This document shows, piece by piece, positions 45,638 through 56,818 of a DNA stretch of 64,000 bases. This stretch comes from Dolomedes plantarius (Eukaryota > Arthropoda > Arachnida > Araneae > Dolomedidae), in contig OU015499.1 in the NCBI GenBank assembly GCA_907164885.2, positions 155,567,821 through 155,631,820 of the forward strand, written 5' to 3'. The stretch's first letter is position 1. Every line of letters starts with the position of its first letter. The notes under the pieces are model-generated. The model ran no database searches. It saw nothing but the letters and a program-made list of their open reading frames with translations, and was not told the DNA's origin. The translations under genes and the position numbers were made by a program.

Positions 45638-46315
45638 TATGAATTCAGACAATTTTTTAAAATTATTTTTTATTATTTTTAAACGTTGTATGTTAATATA
45701 AAATATTTACGAATCTTAATACGAAATATTTTCTTCCTGAGATATTTCGTATCCTGAGATAGGTATATTCCACCAACAGTTCTACGTGACATGATGCACA
45801 AGTCACGTTGGTCAAAACACTAAAATTAAAATACCCACATCAGAACACTGAAATAATCCAAATCAAACTGTGTCCGTTGAAATATAACATTTCTAACACA
45901 GAGGAAATGTGCAGTCAGATGACGCGCGAAAATACCAAACACGAGTTTTTACTCCCCTCCCCTCTCCCCACCCAACCCCTCATTCCTCTTTCCTAGAAAC
46001 ACACGACCACCCTCGCCAGAAGTGCACCTGTTTATTTATCAGCATACCGGAAATAGCCAAGAAAGCATTGCAAATAACATAAAGAAATAAAATTATCGAT
46101 ACACGGTCAAAATGACCGGCAGCCGTAATTCTAGGTATACTTAGTAATATTGACAAAAATATTTACATAAAATAAACAAAAATAAAACTACGTAATATTT
46201 GTAAGGTTTTAGGAAAAGTAAAAAATTATCAATATTATACATAAAAAAAATAAAGTTATGCTGTTGGAAATTGGATTTCCGGTCAAAATGACCGCTGCCG
46301 TAATTGTAGTGTTAA

Positions 46316-46767
46316 GCCATTAAACTGAATAATAGATGCATTTATTATAAAGATCACAATCTCATTGTTGCAGAACATAAAGAAACTACTTATATTATCA
46401 CTAGATTTGTTGCTATAAATGATCCATTACTTTTCCCCAACATTCATAAGTTTGGTGTTTTTTAAATTTCATTTCACGCTTAAAATTGTTAAAATATCTA
46501 AAGCTTATCAAAGTTAGCAAACCATCATTTATATGCATTAAATTTTTAAAAATTACAATAAAATTGATACACACTGTTAATTTCATGCCGAACTTATAGA
46601 TTGAACTCTGTTTAAATAATTAAGTTTTCCTCATAAATGTTGCACTGGCACTAAATTTGGTGAGTATTTACAGCTTAGCACTATGAGCAGCAATAAGAAG
46701 TTTAGACATTACATTCTTGTTTCACTCTTCTGTAAGAGAACTTTTTATTTAAGATTGTATTTGAAAT
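46316..46767. other. gene-free stretch
   Basis: AT-rich DNA between the piggyBac right end and the Mutator-like left end. Nothing recognisable. It is missing from copy A because of the 7,866 deletion. Confidence 0.55.
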
Positions 46768-47399
46768 AGGGTGAAGTGAGGTAAGGGAGAACACAGGCTT
46801 AAGGTGAGTAGGAATATCTTGATGGCTGAAAATGTTCGTTTTTAGACACTCTTTGATTTCCTTTTATGTCACTCATATATGGTTTCATGATTACAATTTT
46901 TTTTCATAGTACACATAAACAAATTATATTTAAATAAATAAAGTAAAAATTTTAAATATATTTATAAGTTATAACTTTGTAATGTTTAGTTTCAAATACT
47001 GAATTTCATAAGCAATATGTTCTTCAGGTACACTTTTTGAAATTTCTGCTCATATAATCAATATGAAACTTGTCAAGATGGTTTAAAATACTGTAAATGA
47101 AATAATATGACGCGTCTAACATTTAAATCGTTTAGAAAAAAATATATAAATTATTTAGTATAAAATAACAAAAATCACTAAAATTTCAGTAAAAAACACT
47201 GTAGTCACTCAAAAACTAATTACACTAGAGCTAAACCATCTCATATTATTTTAGATATAATCATCATATACAAGTATGGAAACTTTCAAGGTGATACATT
47301 TAATATTGAAAAAAGTGTACGAATGTGGTAAAAATTTCATTTTGAGAAAACTGCAAAAAACTAAAAGCTTGTATTTTCCTCACACATATACATATGATT

Positions 47400-49025
47400 A
47401 GTATTTTCCTGCCCTATACACATCTTGGCTGGACATTTCAGCCTTACCTTTTCTAAGTTTTTTCAAATTTTTTTTGAGTTCTTGCACTTTTAATCAGATT
47501 TTGATCTTATAACTCAGCCATCTTTATTCGTTCACAATTCTTCTTTTTAAAGAATATTTCATTTGATGGCCCGGATGTTGTATGGCCAACAAAGACAGTT
47601 TTCAGCAAACGTTCCCATAAACAACTGTTGAAACTTTCATTGGGATTCTGTGTTTGGCCATGCAAACATCTAGATCAGGGGTTTCCAACTGGCGGCCCGC
47701 GGTGCCTTTTTTTGCGGCCCGCGAAGACTTCTAGGAAAATAATTTGCAGCATCAATTTAGATATTCTTAGTTAACGAAAAATGTTTTTGTAAAAATCTAT
47801 ATTGTTTACAAATGCTGTTCATTTACAAAAAACATTGATTTTCCTCGAATTCCATGAAAAGTAGGGTGTCCACTCATGTTCTATTTCATACCCCCCCCCC
47901 CACTTCTTATTTAAATACCCACTTCTTATTTGACTTTTTTTGTGTGTGTCTGTGTAATTTAACGAAAGTTGGCCAGTTATAATCAAGGTCGTTGTTGGAG
48001 GTTCATCCTCTTATTTTTAAAAATTTCATAGTACATACTATACACAAATTCTCGAAATCCCCCTCCCTGAAGAAAAAATGTCCTGGGTATGGTCCTGATT
48101 AAATTGCGGCCCGCCACTAGACAGGTGTTTTCAATTGCGGCCCTTGGACACTTGTAAGTTGGAAACCCCTGATCTAGATAGAAGTCTCCGATCTGATAAA
48201 ACCTGGAAAACAGGTTTAATTGCTGTCATTACAGCTTCTGGCAGTGAATTCTTATGTGTATAGGAGTCACCATTTGCAATGGACTTATTATAGCCACACC
48301 AAGAATCTGCACCAACAGGACAAAGACCATGTTGTGGTTTGCTATCTGTAGACAATTTATGGAAATAGACTGTCCATACAGATTTGTGCATATCATCTAC
48401 AGATTTTGAGCAGTTTCGATGAATAGCAAGACCATAATAATTTTGGCAAGCGGGAAATTTCTACATGAGTCAGGCAATCATGACCAGATATATTTTTTCC
48501 ATCTGAAAGCTTTGCACTCTTCAACTCAGTTCGAAGTGCTCTCAATCTTATGCCCATTCTCTTTTGTACATGTGCAATGCACTCTAGCTTTACAATAATT
48601 ACGTTGTCACCATATATTTTTGACCCAGAAATTTTTTTGAATCCTTTTGAGTCGCTGTTGCCAAGGTAATTCACACATCTGACGCGACGGGTTCTCTCAG
48701 AACGTTTAAATATGTTCATCACTCCTTCCACTTCCATTAGACTCGTACTAAGTCCTTTACGGCATCTATCCTCTCCGAAAACATCAAATGTTTCAGAACT
48801 ACCACAGTTTTTACACTGGGCTAATAAATTTTGTAAGGATGATAACACACTTAAATTGACGATTACATTCAATTTTCTTTCAACAAATTTTATGACATCT
48901 TCATCAATAACAGTAAGATGAATTTTTTTAGAAGAAGAACTTATGTTTGCTACAGTCACCTTTCGCTCACGGGTATGAATATTATCCATGAACTTACGTT
49001 TACCAAAGGTTTTTTGCCGTACCAT
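47400..49025 (-). pseudogene. Mutator-like transposase, interrupted by a MITE
   Basis: It opens MVRQKTFGKRKFMDNIHT at 49,025, with C-x2-C (CKNCGSSETFDVF) and GLSTSLMEVEG, then VNYLGNSDSKGFKK, HVQKRMGIRLRALR and KLSDGKNISGHDCLT. A frameshift lies near 48,440-48,470. The next frame gives VWTVYFHKLSTDSKPQHGLC and YTHKNSLPEAVMTAIKP down to about 48,190. The hAT MITE interrupts, and the frame resumes at 47,667 with CLHGQTQNPNESFNSCLWE and KTVFVG. These motifs fit the arthropod Mutator-like transposase domain family (Pfam PF20700, by recollection). One frameshift plus one insertion are the main defects. Confidence 0.82.
47676..48171. mobile_element. hAT MITE inside Mutator transposase
   Basis: Ends caggggtttccaact and agttggaaacccctg are flanked by ATCTAGAT at 47,668-47,675 and 48,172-48,179. 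Subterminal gcggcccgc motifs are typical of hAT MITEs. The interior has a C tract near 47,890. It carries no transposase. Confidence 0.92.
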
Positions 49026-49944
49026 GTTCCCAAATATTTATTATGAAGGGGAAAAAAATGATTCTCAGTAAATTCCGCACTCAATTATAAAATTCACTCA
49101 CAATGATTCAACTTTTGTAGCCTCACAAAAGCCAACTTCAAAAATTTCGCAAAAACTTCAAAAACTACGCCAGATGATACTGTACCAGATGATAACTTAT
49201 TATTATTCCTGGAAGAGCCCTGGCTTGGAAGGTGCAGTAAACTAATTTTTCCCATGTTTTTTGGTCCTAAAATATTCAGAAGGGCCTAGGCAAAGAGAAA
49301 AAACCTTTTTTTGGACTTTAAATAAACATTTGTTACCCTAAAACAAAAGATACAAAATATTAACAAAATAATACTTATTTTGTTAATATTCGTACGTTGC
49401 TGACACTGATAACTTGAACAACAAATTCCTTCACAACGAAAGAGTGAAAAGGAAAAATAATCTTTTGTTCAGTATGAAATATCTATTCTTTCCCTTGCTC
49501 TACTTATTTTGCTATACGCAACTATGATTTATTGGTACCTGCGTTCTCACTTGCCCCTTGTGGGGCAGCGGGCAAGTGAGAATGCTAAACACAAAAACTT
49601 TAAATATTTGTGGCAAAAAGAGATGTGAATAGATGAAAAAAAAATAATATATATATATATATATAAATGTAGACCATAACCAAAACTATAAATGCAAATT
49701 TTCATACAGATACAACTTGTTAAAAATTTATTTAGATGCAAAGTAGGACTATATGATTTTGTTCTCACTTACCCCACTTCACCCTAATTTTTTTTACGTT
49801 ATTTGTTTCTTTGTTCATTCAGTGCTGAATTTTTTGACAGCAACAGCATTAAATTCAATATGCCTAATATTCGTCATTTTAGGTACATCTTTCATTATAA
49901 TATGCTTGTTTAAAGTCACGATTAATAATATATATATATATATA

Positions 49945-51056
49945 CAGTAACCACCGCTTATAGTGATCAGTGGTTATAAGAATCAATATCGCAAAAGCAA
50001 AAACAAATGTATTATTTCCATGTTAAAATTTCCGCTTTAAAGAATCAATCCACCGGTTATAAGAATCAGTTTGCAATCTTCACCTTCCTTTCATTTTTCC
50101 AAAAAATGCCACTTGAACTCTCAAAAGGTACGAAATTCTTTCTTAAGTTTTTGAAAAGAAAGATTGATAAAACTTTGGGGTGGAAAACAGTCGTAAAATA
50201 CATTCCTTTATACATAATATAAGAGTTTCTCCTTATACGTTTTTGCTAAACACTGTCTTATTAGCTTTACCAAGGGGCATCTAACCCGTCCAGGTCTGAT
50301 TTCGCTTTTCTCCAGGCAGGCACTCCTTTTTTCCCACCACTTACTTCCTGGTTGCGGATTTCTGGACCCTGAAACACATAAATCTTCCGCGAAGTGTCCA
50401 CCATCACTTACGCAAACGGGACAAGGGATTCAGCACTTCAAACCGTGAAACGCAAATGGATCCATTTTGCTGAATCAGATGAACCAGATGCTGAATCAAA
50501 CGTTTCACGGTTTGATTCAGAATCAAACCGTGAAACGTAAGCTATAAAGTGAATCTTCGTCTGAGACTGTAATAAGCATACGTCGCTAGTATTCACTTTA
50601 GTTTTCTAACAAAATTGCCAGTTAGTGTTAGAACTTTTTGATAGTCGAATTCAAATATGATAAAAACAAGGAAAACTCTTAGTTTTTCTGAAAAACAGAA
50701 CATGTTAATTAGATATGATGCTCTTCCAAAATGTAGTCAAAGAGAATCTGCCTCTTGTTGATTTTATAATCATGTGTTGTTACTTATAGGTCTAGAAATT
50801 GAGTTATAGTATTTGTTTAGAAATTGAGTATTTTTAAAATTATAAAAAATAATTTTAATAAATGATAAATAATGTAAATTAAAGGGTATTTAATGGTAAA
50901 TTATGTATATATGTGCCTGTGTGTTTATATATATGTACAAGTATATATTTGTGTATGTGTGCCTGTCCAAAGGGAAGTTTCGGTTATAAGAATCAACCGC
51001 TTATAAGAATCAAAAACAGTAATAACAAATGTGATTCTTATAAGCGGAAATCACTG
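49945..51056. mobile_element. pogo/Tigger-type derivative, copy B only
   Basis: TA at 49,943-49,944 and 51,057-51,058 flanks ends cagtaaccaccgcttata and complement of cagtgatttccgcttata. Copy A is uninterrupted near 8,990. A short reading from 50,657 (IKTRKTLSFSEKQNMLIRYD) resembles the start of a CENP-B/pogo HTH, then stops. The rest of the transposase is missing. gcttataagaatca repeats occur at both ends. Non-autonomous. Confidence 0.78.
50438..50538. repeat. alternating inverted copies of a short motif
   Basis: caaaccgtgaaacg occurs forward near 50,439, inverted at 50,501 and forward again at 50,524. The last two form a perfect hairpin with 18-bp arms (50,500-50,517 and 50,521-50,538) and a 3-nt loop. 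Confidence 0.75.
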
Positions 51057-51058
51057 TA

Positions 51059-54000
51059 TATACAAATGTTTAATTTTCTCTGCACCATCCATTCTAAAGA
51101 TTTCTTCTTTAGAAACATATCAAGATTTTTAAATGCTGTATTAACTGATATTTAAAACAGCCTTGTTATGATTTTCAAAAACAAATTTCTAGTAAAAATT
51201 ATACTTGGATCTGTTAAGAACTAGATTTTAATTGTCTTTTTTTTTCCCCCCCCCCCCCCCTCTCCCACAGGGGTAAAAGATATTTAATGAAAAAAAATAT
51301 TTATGTAAAATAACTTTGTTCAAAACATGAAAAATAGATTGGTAACTTTTTATTTTGCATGAGGGAAATATGCATAAAGATTCTGTACAAGTTCTTTCAT
51401 CAAAACTGCTTGAAAAAATTTTCTGAATAGAGTTCCATTTATCAGAAGATTTTTCTTTTCTTTGCAGTCAGAATTTCCGTAGCTCTGTATTTCATGTTGA
51501 AGTTTCTTACTCAATCTCTTTTGTTGACAGTTAGTTACTTATAACTTTCTTTTAAACATAATTTATTGAAATGTCATAAATAAAATTTAAAGATTTTGGT
51601 GTGAACTCTATATTTTAATATTTAAAAATTGATGAAATTTTAATTTCCTTGATTCTACATGCTTTTTAGACACTATTGCAAGGCCTTTGAGTCTCTTCTC
51701 TGATATTGTTGACCTCAAGTATGTTTTAGGTAATTCTTACATAGAATAGCTTCTTTTTCCTACATTTACATGAATGTTTAAAAATTTCCTTAATGATATA
51801 AATGAATTTGAAACGCCAATAGCTGTCATTTGTAGATTTTTTATAGGGTTTCCAAAACAATAGGTTTTAATACTTCCATTTCTTTGACCAGATTATAGCT
51901 ATCTACATCTTTTACAGACTTCATTTGGTCATAATTCTAAATCATTTTTACAACTGTCAAGTTAATTTCTAGTACTGATGCTTGTTTTCAATGTTCATTC
52001 TGTAGAATCATCTGGAATAAACTTGTCTACCTTTCTACGGTATTTGTTAGAAACAGTGTACATCAAACATTTCTTTCCAGTTACTTACTGATTCATCTGC
52101 ATAGTTGTAAACAAATGCAGTTATTCCTTTTGCTGTACATAACATCTGTATTATATTAAACTATTTCTGATCTATGCTGTTCTTTTGGAGTGCTCTTGAT
52201 TTCTGCCACTGTAAGGTATTTAATGACTTTAAAGCTTTTTTTTTTTTATATCAAAGTTTCATTAAAAGGTGACCACCATGAATTTTAGTAAAATGTTTAA
52301 CAAGAAAGTATCTCCATACTTTTTTTAAATAAAGTTTAAAGCTTGGTCTTTCTCATTAATTGTTAAGCATTCCACTTCATAATTAAGATCCAAGGGTACT
52401 TAGGATTGGTTTTCTCACTTATTCTCAGAAACGAAGCTGGCCAATCAAGATAATATAAGTGTACTATCACAGTAGCAAGATTAATAAGTAGACCAATACA
52501 TACAATGGAAAATTTTCAGAGACAAATGAGTTAGGAAGTACAAAAGTTGAATTATATGAATCAGATGTAAGATATAGAGAAATGTCTCCTTTCTTTGCTG
52601 TGTATATTTCAATTTAATACCCATAGGAAAATATTCAAAAAATGTTGAAAGTAATGAATGAAATGATTTTTTTGATTAAAAACTAATTTTTTTAAAGATA
52701 ATTCAATTTACACATGATTTTAATCATTGATTAATCATTTGATTAAAATCATTTACATCCTGCCTTCAACTACTTAAAGGTGTTTTTCAGAAACTTTCAA
52801 AGTTTGCAGGTCTCTTTTCACAACAGAATCTCAGTAGTTGATCTTCTGTTTCAGCTTGTAATTTTAATTCCTCTTAACTTGCTACAAGAATAATCAAACA
52901 ACATTTTAACCTGAAAATATTTAATGAACTAGCCTCCAATTTTCTTTGAATTCTGAGTACAATGATTTCTGATTCACCAATTCTTGTTAAAAAATATGTC
53001 TTAAGTACAATATTTATACTAGTGAGATATTTCTCCAAGATGCCAAATTTGGCAGTTTCCCCTTCGATTCTTCAGTTTGTTGTGTAAAAAAGCTATACAA
53101 TGTAGATGTGCAAGAGGCTTTATGCATGTAACAGGGATAATGTTGTTACAGGGAAAGCACCCATATTTAGTTTTATGGATTTTTATTTTTAGATTTTTAT
53201 AAATAATAAATCTCCCCTTCCTTCTAATATGTGAGAATTATTTCTTGCTTTGCTTCTGTAGGAGTAAATATAGATGATAGAAGGCTTCCAAGACATAAAA
53301 AACAAAGGCGAGGAGAAAAAAAAGTTGTCAGTTTTTGGGAAATCATTGTAATTTAAAATTGTCAGAATGTTATATTTGTATTCATAGGTATACATGCAAT
53401 TGTGTTCAAAACTTAATTTACGGAAATTTGTGTTAGCATATTCATGGTGTTGTATGGCATTTTCTTGCACCTCATTTTACCACTTTTATATCTCCTGAGT
53501 GACTTAAATGATTTTGTTGAGATACCTTTTAGTGGCTCTGAATTTTATCAAAATATCTTAAAGAAAACATGAAGTTTTTAGATAAAGTTAATGAAATTTG
53601 AATAAAATCCTTTTCTCTCTGATGTTTGATGTTGATATGCATGAATGAGTGTTTGGATATATGTGTCGGCAAATTTAGAGATGACTAAGGGCCACTTCCA
53701 CCTCTGGTATGTGTTATTAATCTGGCCTGTGCTGAACTTCTTATTAATTCACTTGTAGTGAAGGCCGACAATAATCAGTCTCTTGTACTCTCTAATCCAA
53801 TCACAAATGTTATTGATTGTAACTCTAGCTCTTAATATTGGTGGTTATGTTTTAATAGTACCAAATGCTTCTAATCCAAACTCTACACCTCCCATGTATT
53901 TTAAGATTTTTTTGCATTCTGGTATAACCTCAAGAATCCAATATTGTTAACTGCCTTTTACCACTCTGTCAATATTTGATACTCAAAAGAGATATATATA

Positions 54001-56461
54001 TATATAAAAGAATTTTGCTGTACAAGTTATTTTGAAAGTAACAATAACTCGTTTATTAGGCAATATTATTATCATATTTCTCTGTGAACTAAATAGTTTA
54101 AATTTCACCATGTAGAGAATTTTATGACTGCAGATTTTTTTAAAATTTACTTATCTTTTAAAAAATTTATTTGTGAAAGTATTTCTGTTTTGAATACATG
54201 TAAATCTGTTTCTTTAATAACTTTTGTTAAATATGGTATTTTAAGTTTTGCAGTTTTATTAGAGCAAACATTTATGACTGAAGAATAAAATACTTCATAA
54301 AGTACTGTGAAAAATTATTTAGATTGACAATTGCTTTTCTATTATATTGTTTGTAAAGAGGTAGATATGATTTTTTCTAAGCAAGAAGTGTTATAATAGA
54401 TATCCTTTAATCTTGATCTGATTTCCTCTATTACTTTCTGTATTGTAGAGCCCTGAACAAAATAATTACATTATTAAAACTGTTATTAACTTTTAATATT
54501 AATAACTTTTGTTAAATATCGTATTTAAGTTTTGCATTTTTTTAGGGCAAACATTTATGACTGAAGAATAAAATACTTCATTATCTACTCTGAAAAATGA
54601 TGTAAATTAACAATTGCTTTTCTATTTTATTCTTTATAAGAGGTAGATGTGATTTTTTTCTAAACAAGAAGTGTTATAATAGATATCCTTTAATCTTCAT
54701 CTGATTTCCTCTAGCACTTAACTGTATTGTAGAGTTCTGACCAAAATAATTACATTCTCTGTGGATATCTTGAAATCATTTCACTTGATGCACAAAATGA
54801 AAAATGTTATGAAATTATCTTATCCTGTAAGAACAAAATGGTTTTCCAATAATTTCTGAATCACACAACTGTTTTATTTTTTTATAATCCATTATATAGG
54901 TATCTCGAGATAATCAAAATGTAATTCGAATTATTCTTAATGTCATTTTCTAATATTTTAATTTTAACTCAATTTTTCTAAATTTATAGCAAAACTATAT
55001 TATCGACAACAAGTTTCAAGAGTGTTTAAAAGTTAAGTCCCACATTTTTCGTCCCAGTATACAATTTTATAGGCATGCATATTTATTTCTAGTGCCTTTA
55101 TTGCGTATTAGTCAGTCCCCTTTGTACTTACATAGCTCGCTCAGATCAGAATGGGAAAAAGTGTTTACAGTTCTGATCACTTGACCTTAATTGTCATAAA
55201 TCGCTAGTATTTCTCTTTAGTCTTAGACTTTAGTAAAGGTTCTGGCACAGTGGCATTACATCCACTGTGAATGTAGTAGAAAATAAAGGAATTTTATCCA
55301 TAGAAATGCATAAAAAAGTATTTTTAAAGAATTTACTTTGATTTAAAACCTTATGTAACCATGAATATTCATACCGTGAAATAGAGAAATTTTTAATATT
55401 TAACTGCACATCAGAAAGACATGGTGAAAGCTGGATATAAGTTTGTTTCTAAAGTTTTGCACCAATACAAATATGCAGGAAACAGTTTTTGTTAGAAAAA
55501 TTGAACTTTGATTGAAAGCCTTATTTGAAATTTAATCAATTCCCGCCACTCCCAAAAAGTTAATGAATTTTTAAAAAATTGATATCAAAAATGAAAAATG
55601 TATGAAAATTTGAAAATATCAGTATTTTAAAATATAGAATTATAAAAACATACCAATTTTTTTTCAGAATTTTCTTTAATTATACTAAACTTTAGTTAGC
55701 AGCAATCACCCAACACTCCCACTTGAAAGCTATTTTTATTCTAAGAAATAAAGAGTTACAATAGGAAATGATCTTTCAAATGTTTGATTGAGATTATTTC
55801 AAGATTCACATTAAAGCACTTGTGCAGTAAATGAACACAAAGTAATCTGAAGAATTTTATACTACTGTCTATTGTATTGTCTAACAAATAATATACACAT
55901 CATTCGAATTAAAATGTGGAGTGAGCGTGATGAAATATATCTGCAGCTAGTAAACTTATCCCAAAAAATAAACCTATAACTCGCATATTTCTTATTTCCT
56001 ATAATTTTATATATGAGATATTATAGATTTATAAACTGTTTAATCTGATGGTAAATGAGTTTTTTCATCAGGTGTTTATCTTAATAATTAACGATAAAAT
56101 TATTTGGAATTACGAACAACTGAAATTAATATAGTGGGGGAAAATATTAATATTGTTTCTCCATTATTGATCGGGCCGATAGCAGTAGTTTTCTGAAGAT
56201 CCCTAAAAACCGATCTGTATCAAATATCTGCACGTCCTTCTGATGTGCTAGGACAAAAGAATAAGAATGCCTAAGGAAACTTGTAACCAAATTGCATTAA
56301 ATTTAAAATGCTCAGTATTTTCATTTATCGAGAAAATAATTTATAACATCTTAGTTTATGGGTATAAAATATCTTAGCACAAACATTTATATATTTCTAT
56401 TGATTTCACGTGAAAAATACAAATAAGGCGTGATGGTAGTGTTTATATATATCATTCACAT
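51059..56461. other. gene-free backbone of copy B
   Basis: Colinear with copy A (8,990-10,080 and 11,785-16,190), with the 1.7-kb loss at about 52,113 and without the solo-LTR-like block. A roughly 285-bp tandem duplication (about 54,213-54,497 and 54,498-54,780) is specific to copy B. No gene is supported. Confidence 0.6.
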
Positions 56462-56479
56462 TTCTTTCTCTCTTTGCAG
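56462..56479 (+). other. predicted 3' splice site of zinc-finger gene B
   Basis: tttctttctctctttgcag ends at 56,479, the same position relative to the fingers as in copy A, followed by gtgcttgg. Confidence 0.6.
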
Positions 56480-56818
56480 GTGCTTGGTATATATTGTTAC
56501 ATACGAAATTAAAATATTTTTAGTAACATGAATTTAGAAGTTCAACGTATTGCTGGTTGTTACAGTTTTCTGCTCATCGTGTAAAGAAACGTCGGTATGC
56601 CAGGGAAGCTTGTGTAGTGCATTAACAGTGTATACTTTCCAATGAATGGCATTCCTGCAAGCACAAACTTTTCAAGCCCAAGATGGATGAATTGCATTCC
56701 AGACATGATAATTAGTCTATAAGTAAAAAGTTCCAGTGCTGAAATACCCTCTCACACCTAAGAAATTTGCAAGTGTAATTTTTGCGAAACACCATTTTCA
56801 CAGTTGGCTGCCTTAAAT

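Larger units (their letters stand above)
42241..46311 (-). mobile_element. piggyBac element (copy B, complete ends) with Tc1 inside
   Basis: TTAA at 42,237-42,240 and 46,312-46,315 flanks ends cactagtattatgg...ccgtaattgtagtg. Two ggtcaaaatgacc palindromes lie inside the right end (46,104; 46,281), one with an extra internal terminus (ccgtaattctagg). The transposase is on the bottom strand. A Tc1 element occupies 44,179-45,637. The left 0.6 kb survives in copy A at 7,205-7,866, so this insertion predates the duplication. Confidence 0.92.
46768..49785 (-). mobile_element. Mutator-like element with terminal repeats
   Basis: Inverted ends agggtgaagtgaggtaaggg (46,768 on) and gttctcacttaccccacttc (49,761-49,785) match at about 23 of 25 positions. 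They enclose a bottom-strand transposase with the Mutator-like domain. Only AAT is shared at the two flanks, so the target duplication is unclear. A hAT MITE sits inside at 47,676-48,171. The right end survives in copy A to 8,837. Confidence 0.75.

Noticed and set aside
47880..51260. C-rich tracts near 47,890 and 51,246 as G-quadruplex elements
   Set aside because: They are simple C homopolymers in gene-free DNA, possibly length-error-prone, with no repeated G-run pattern.
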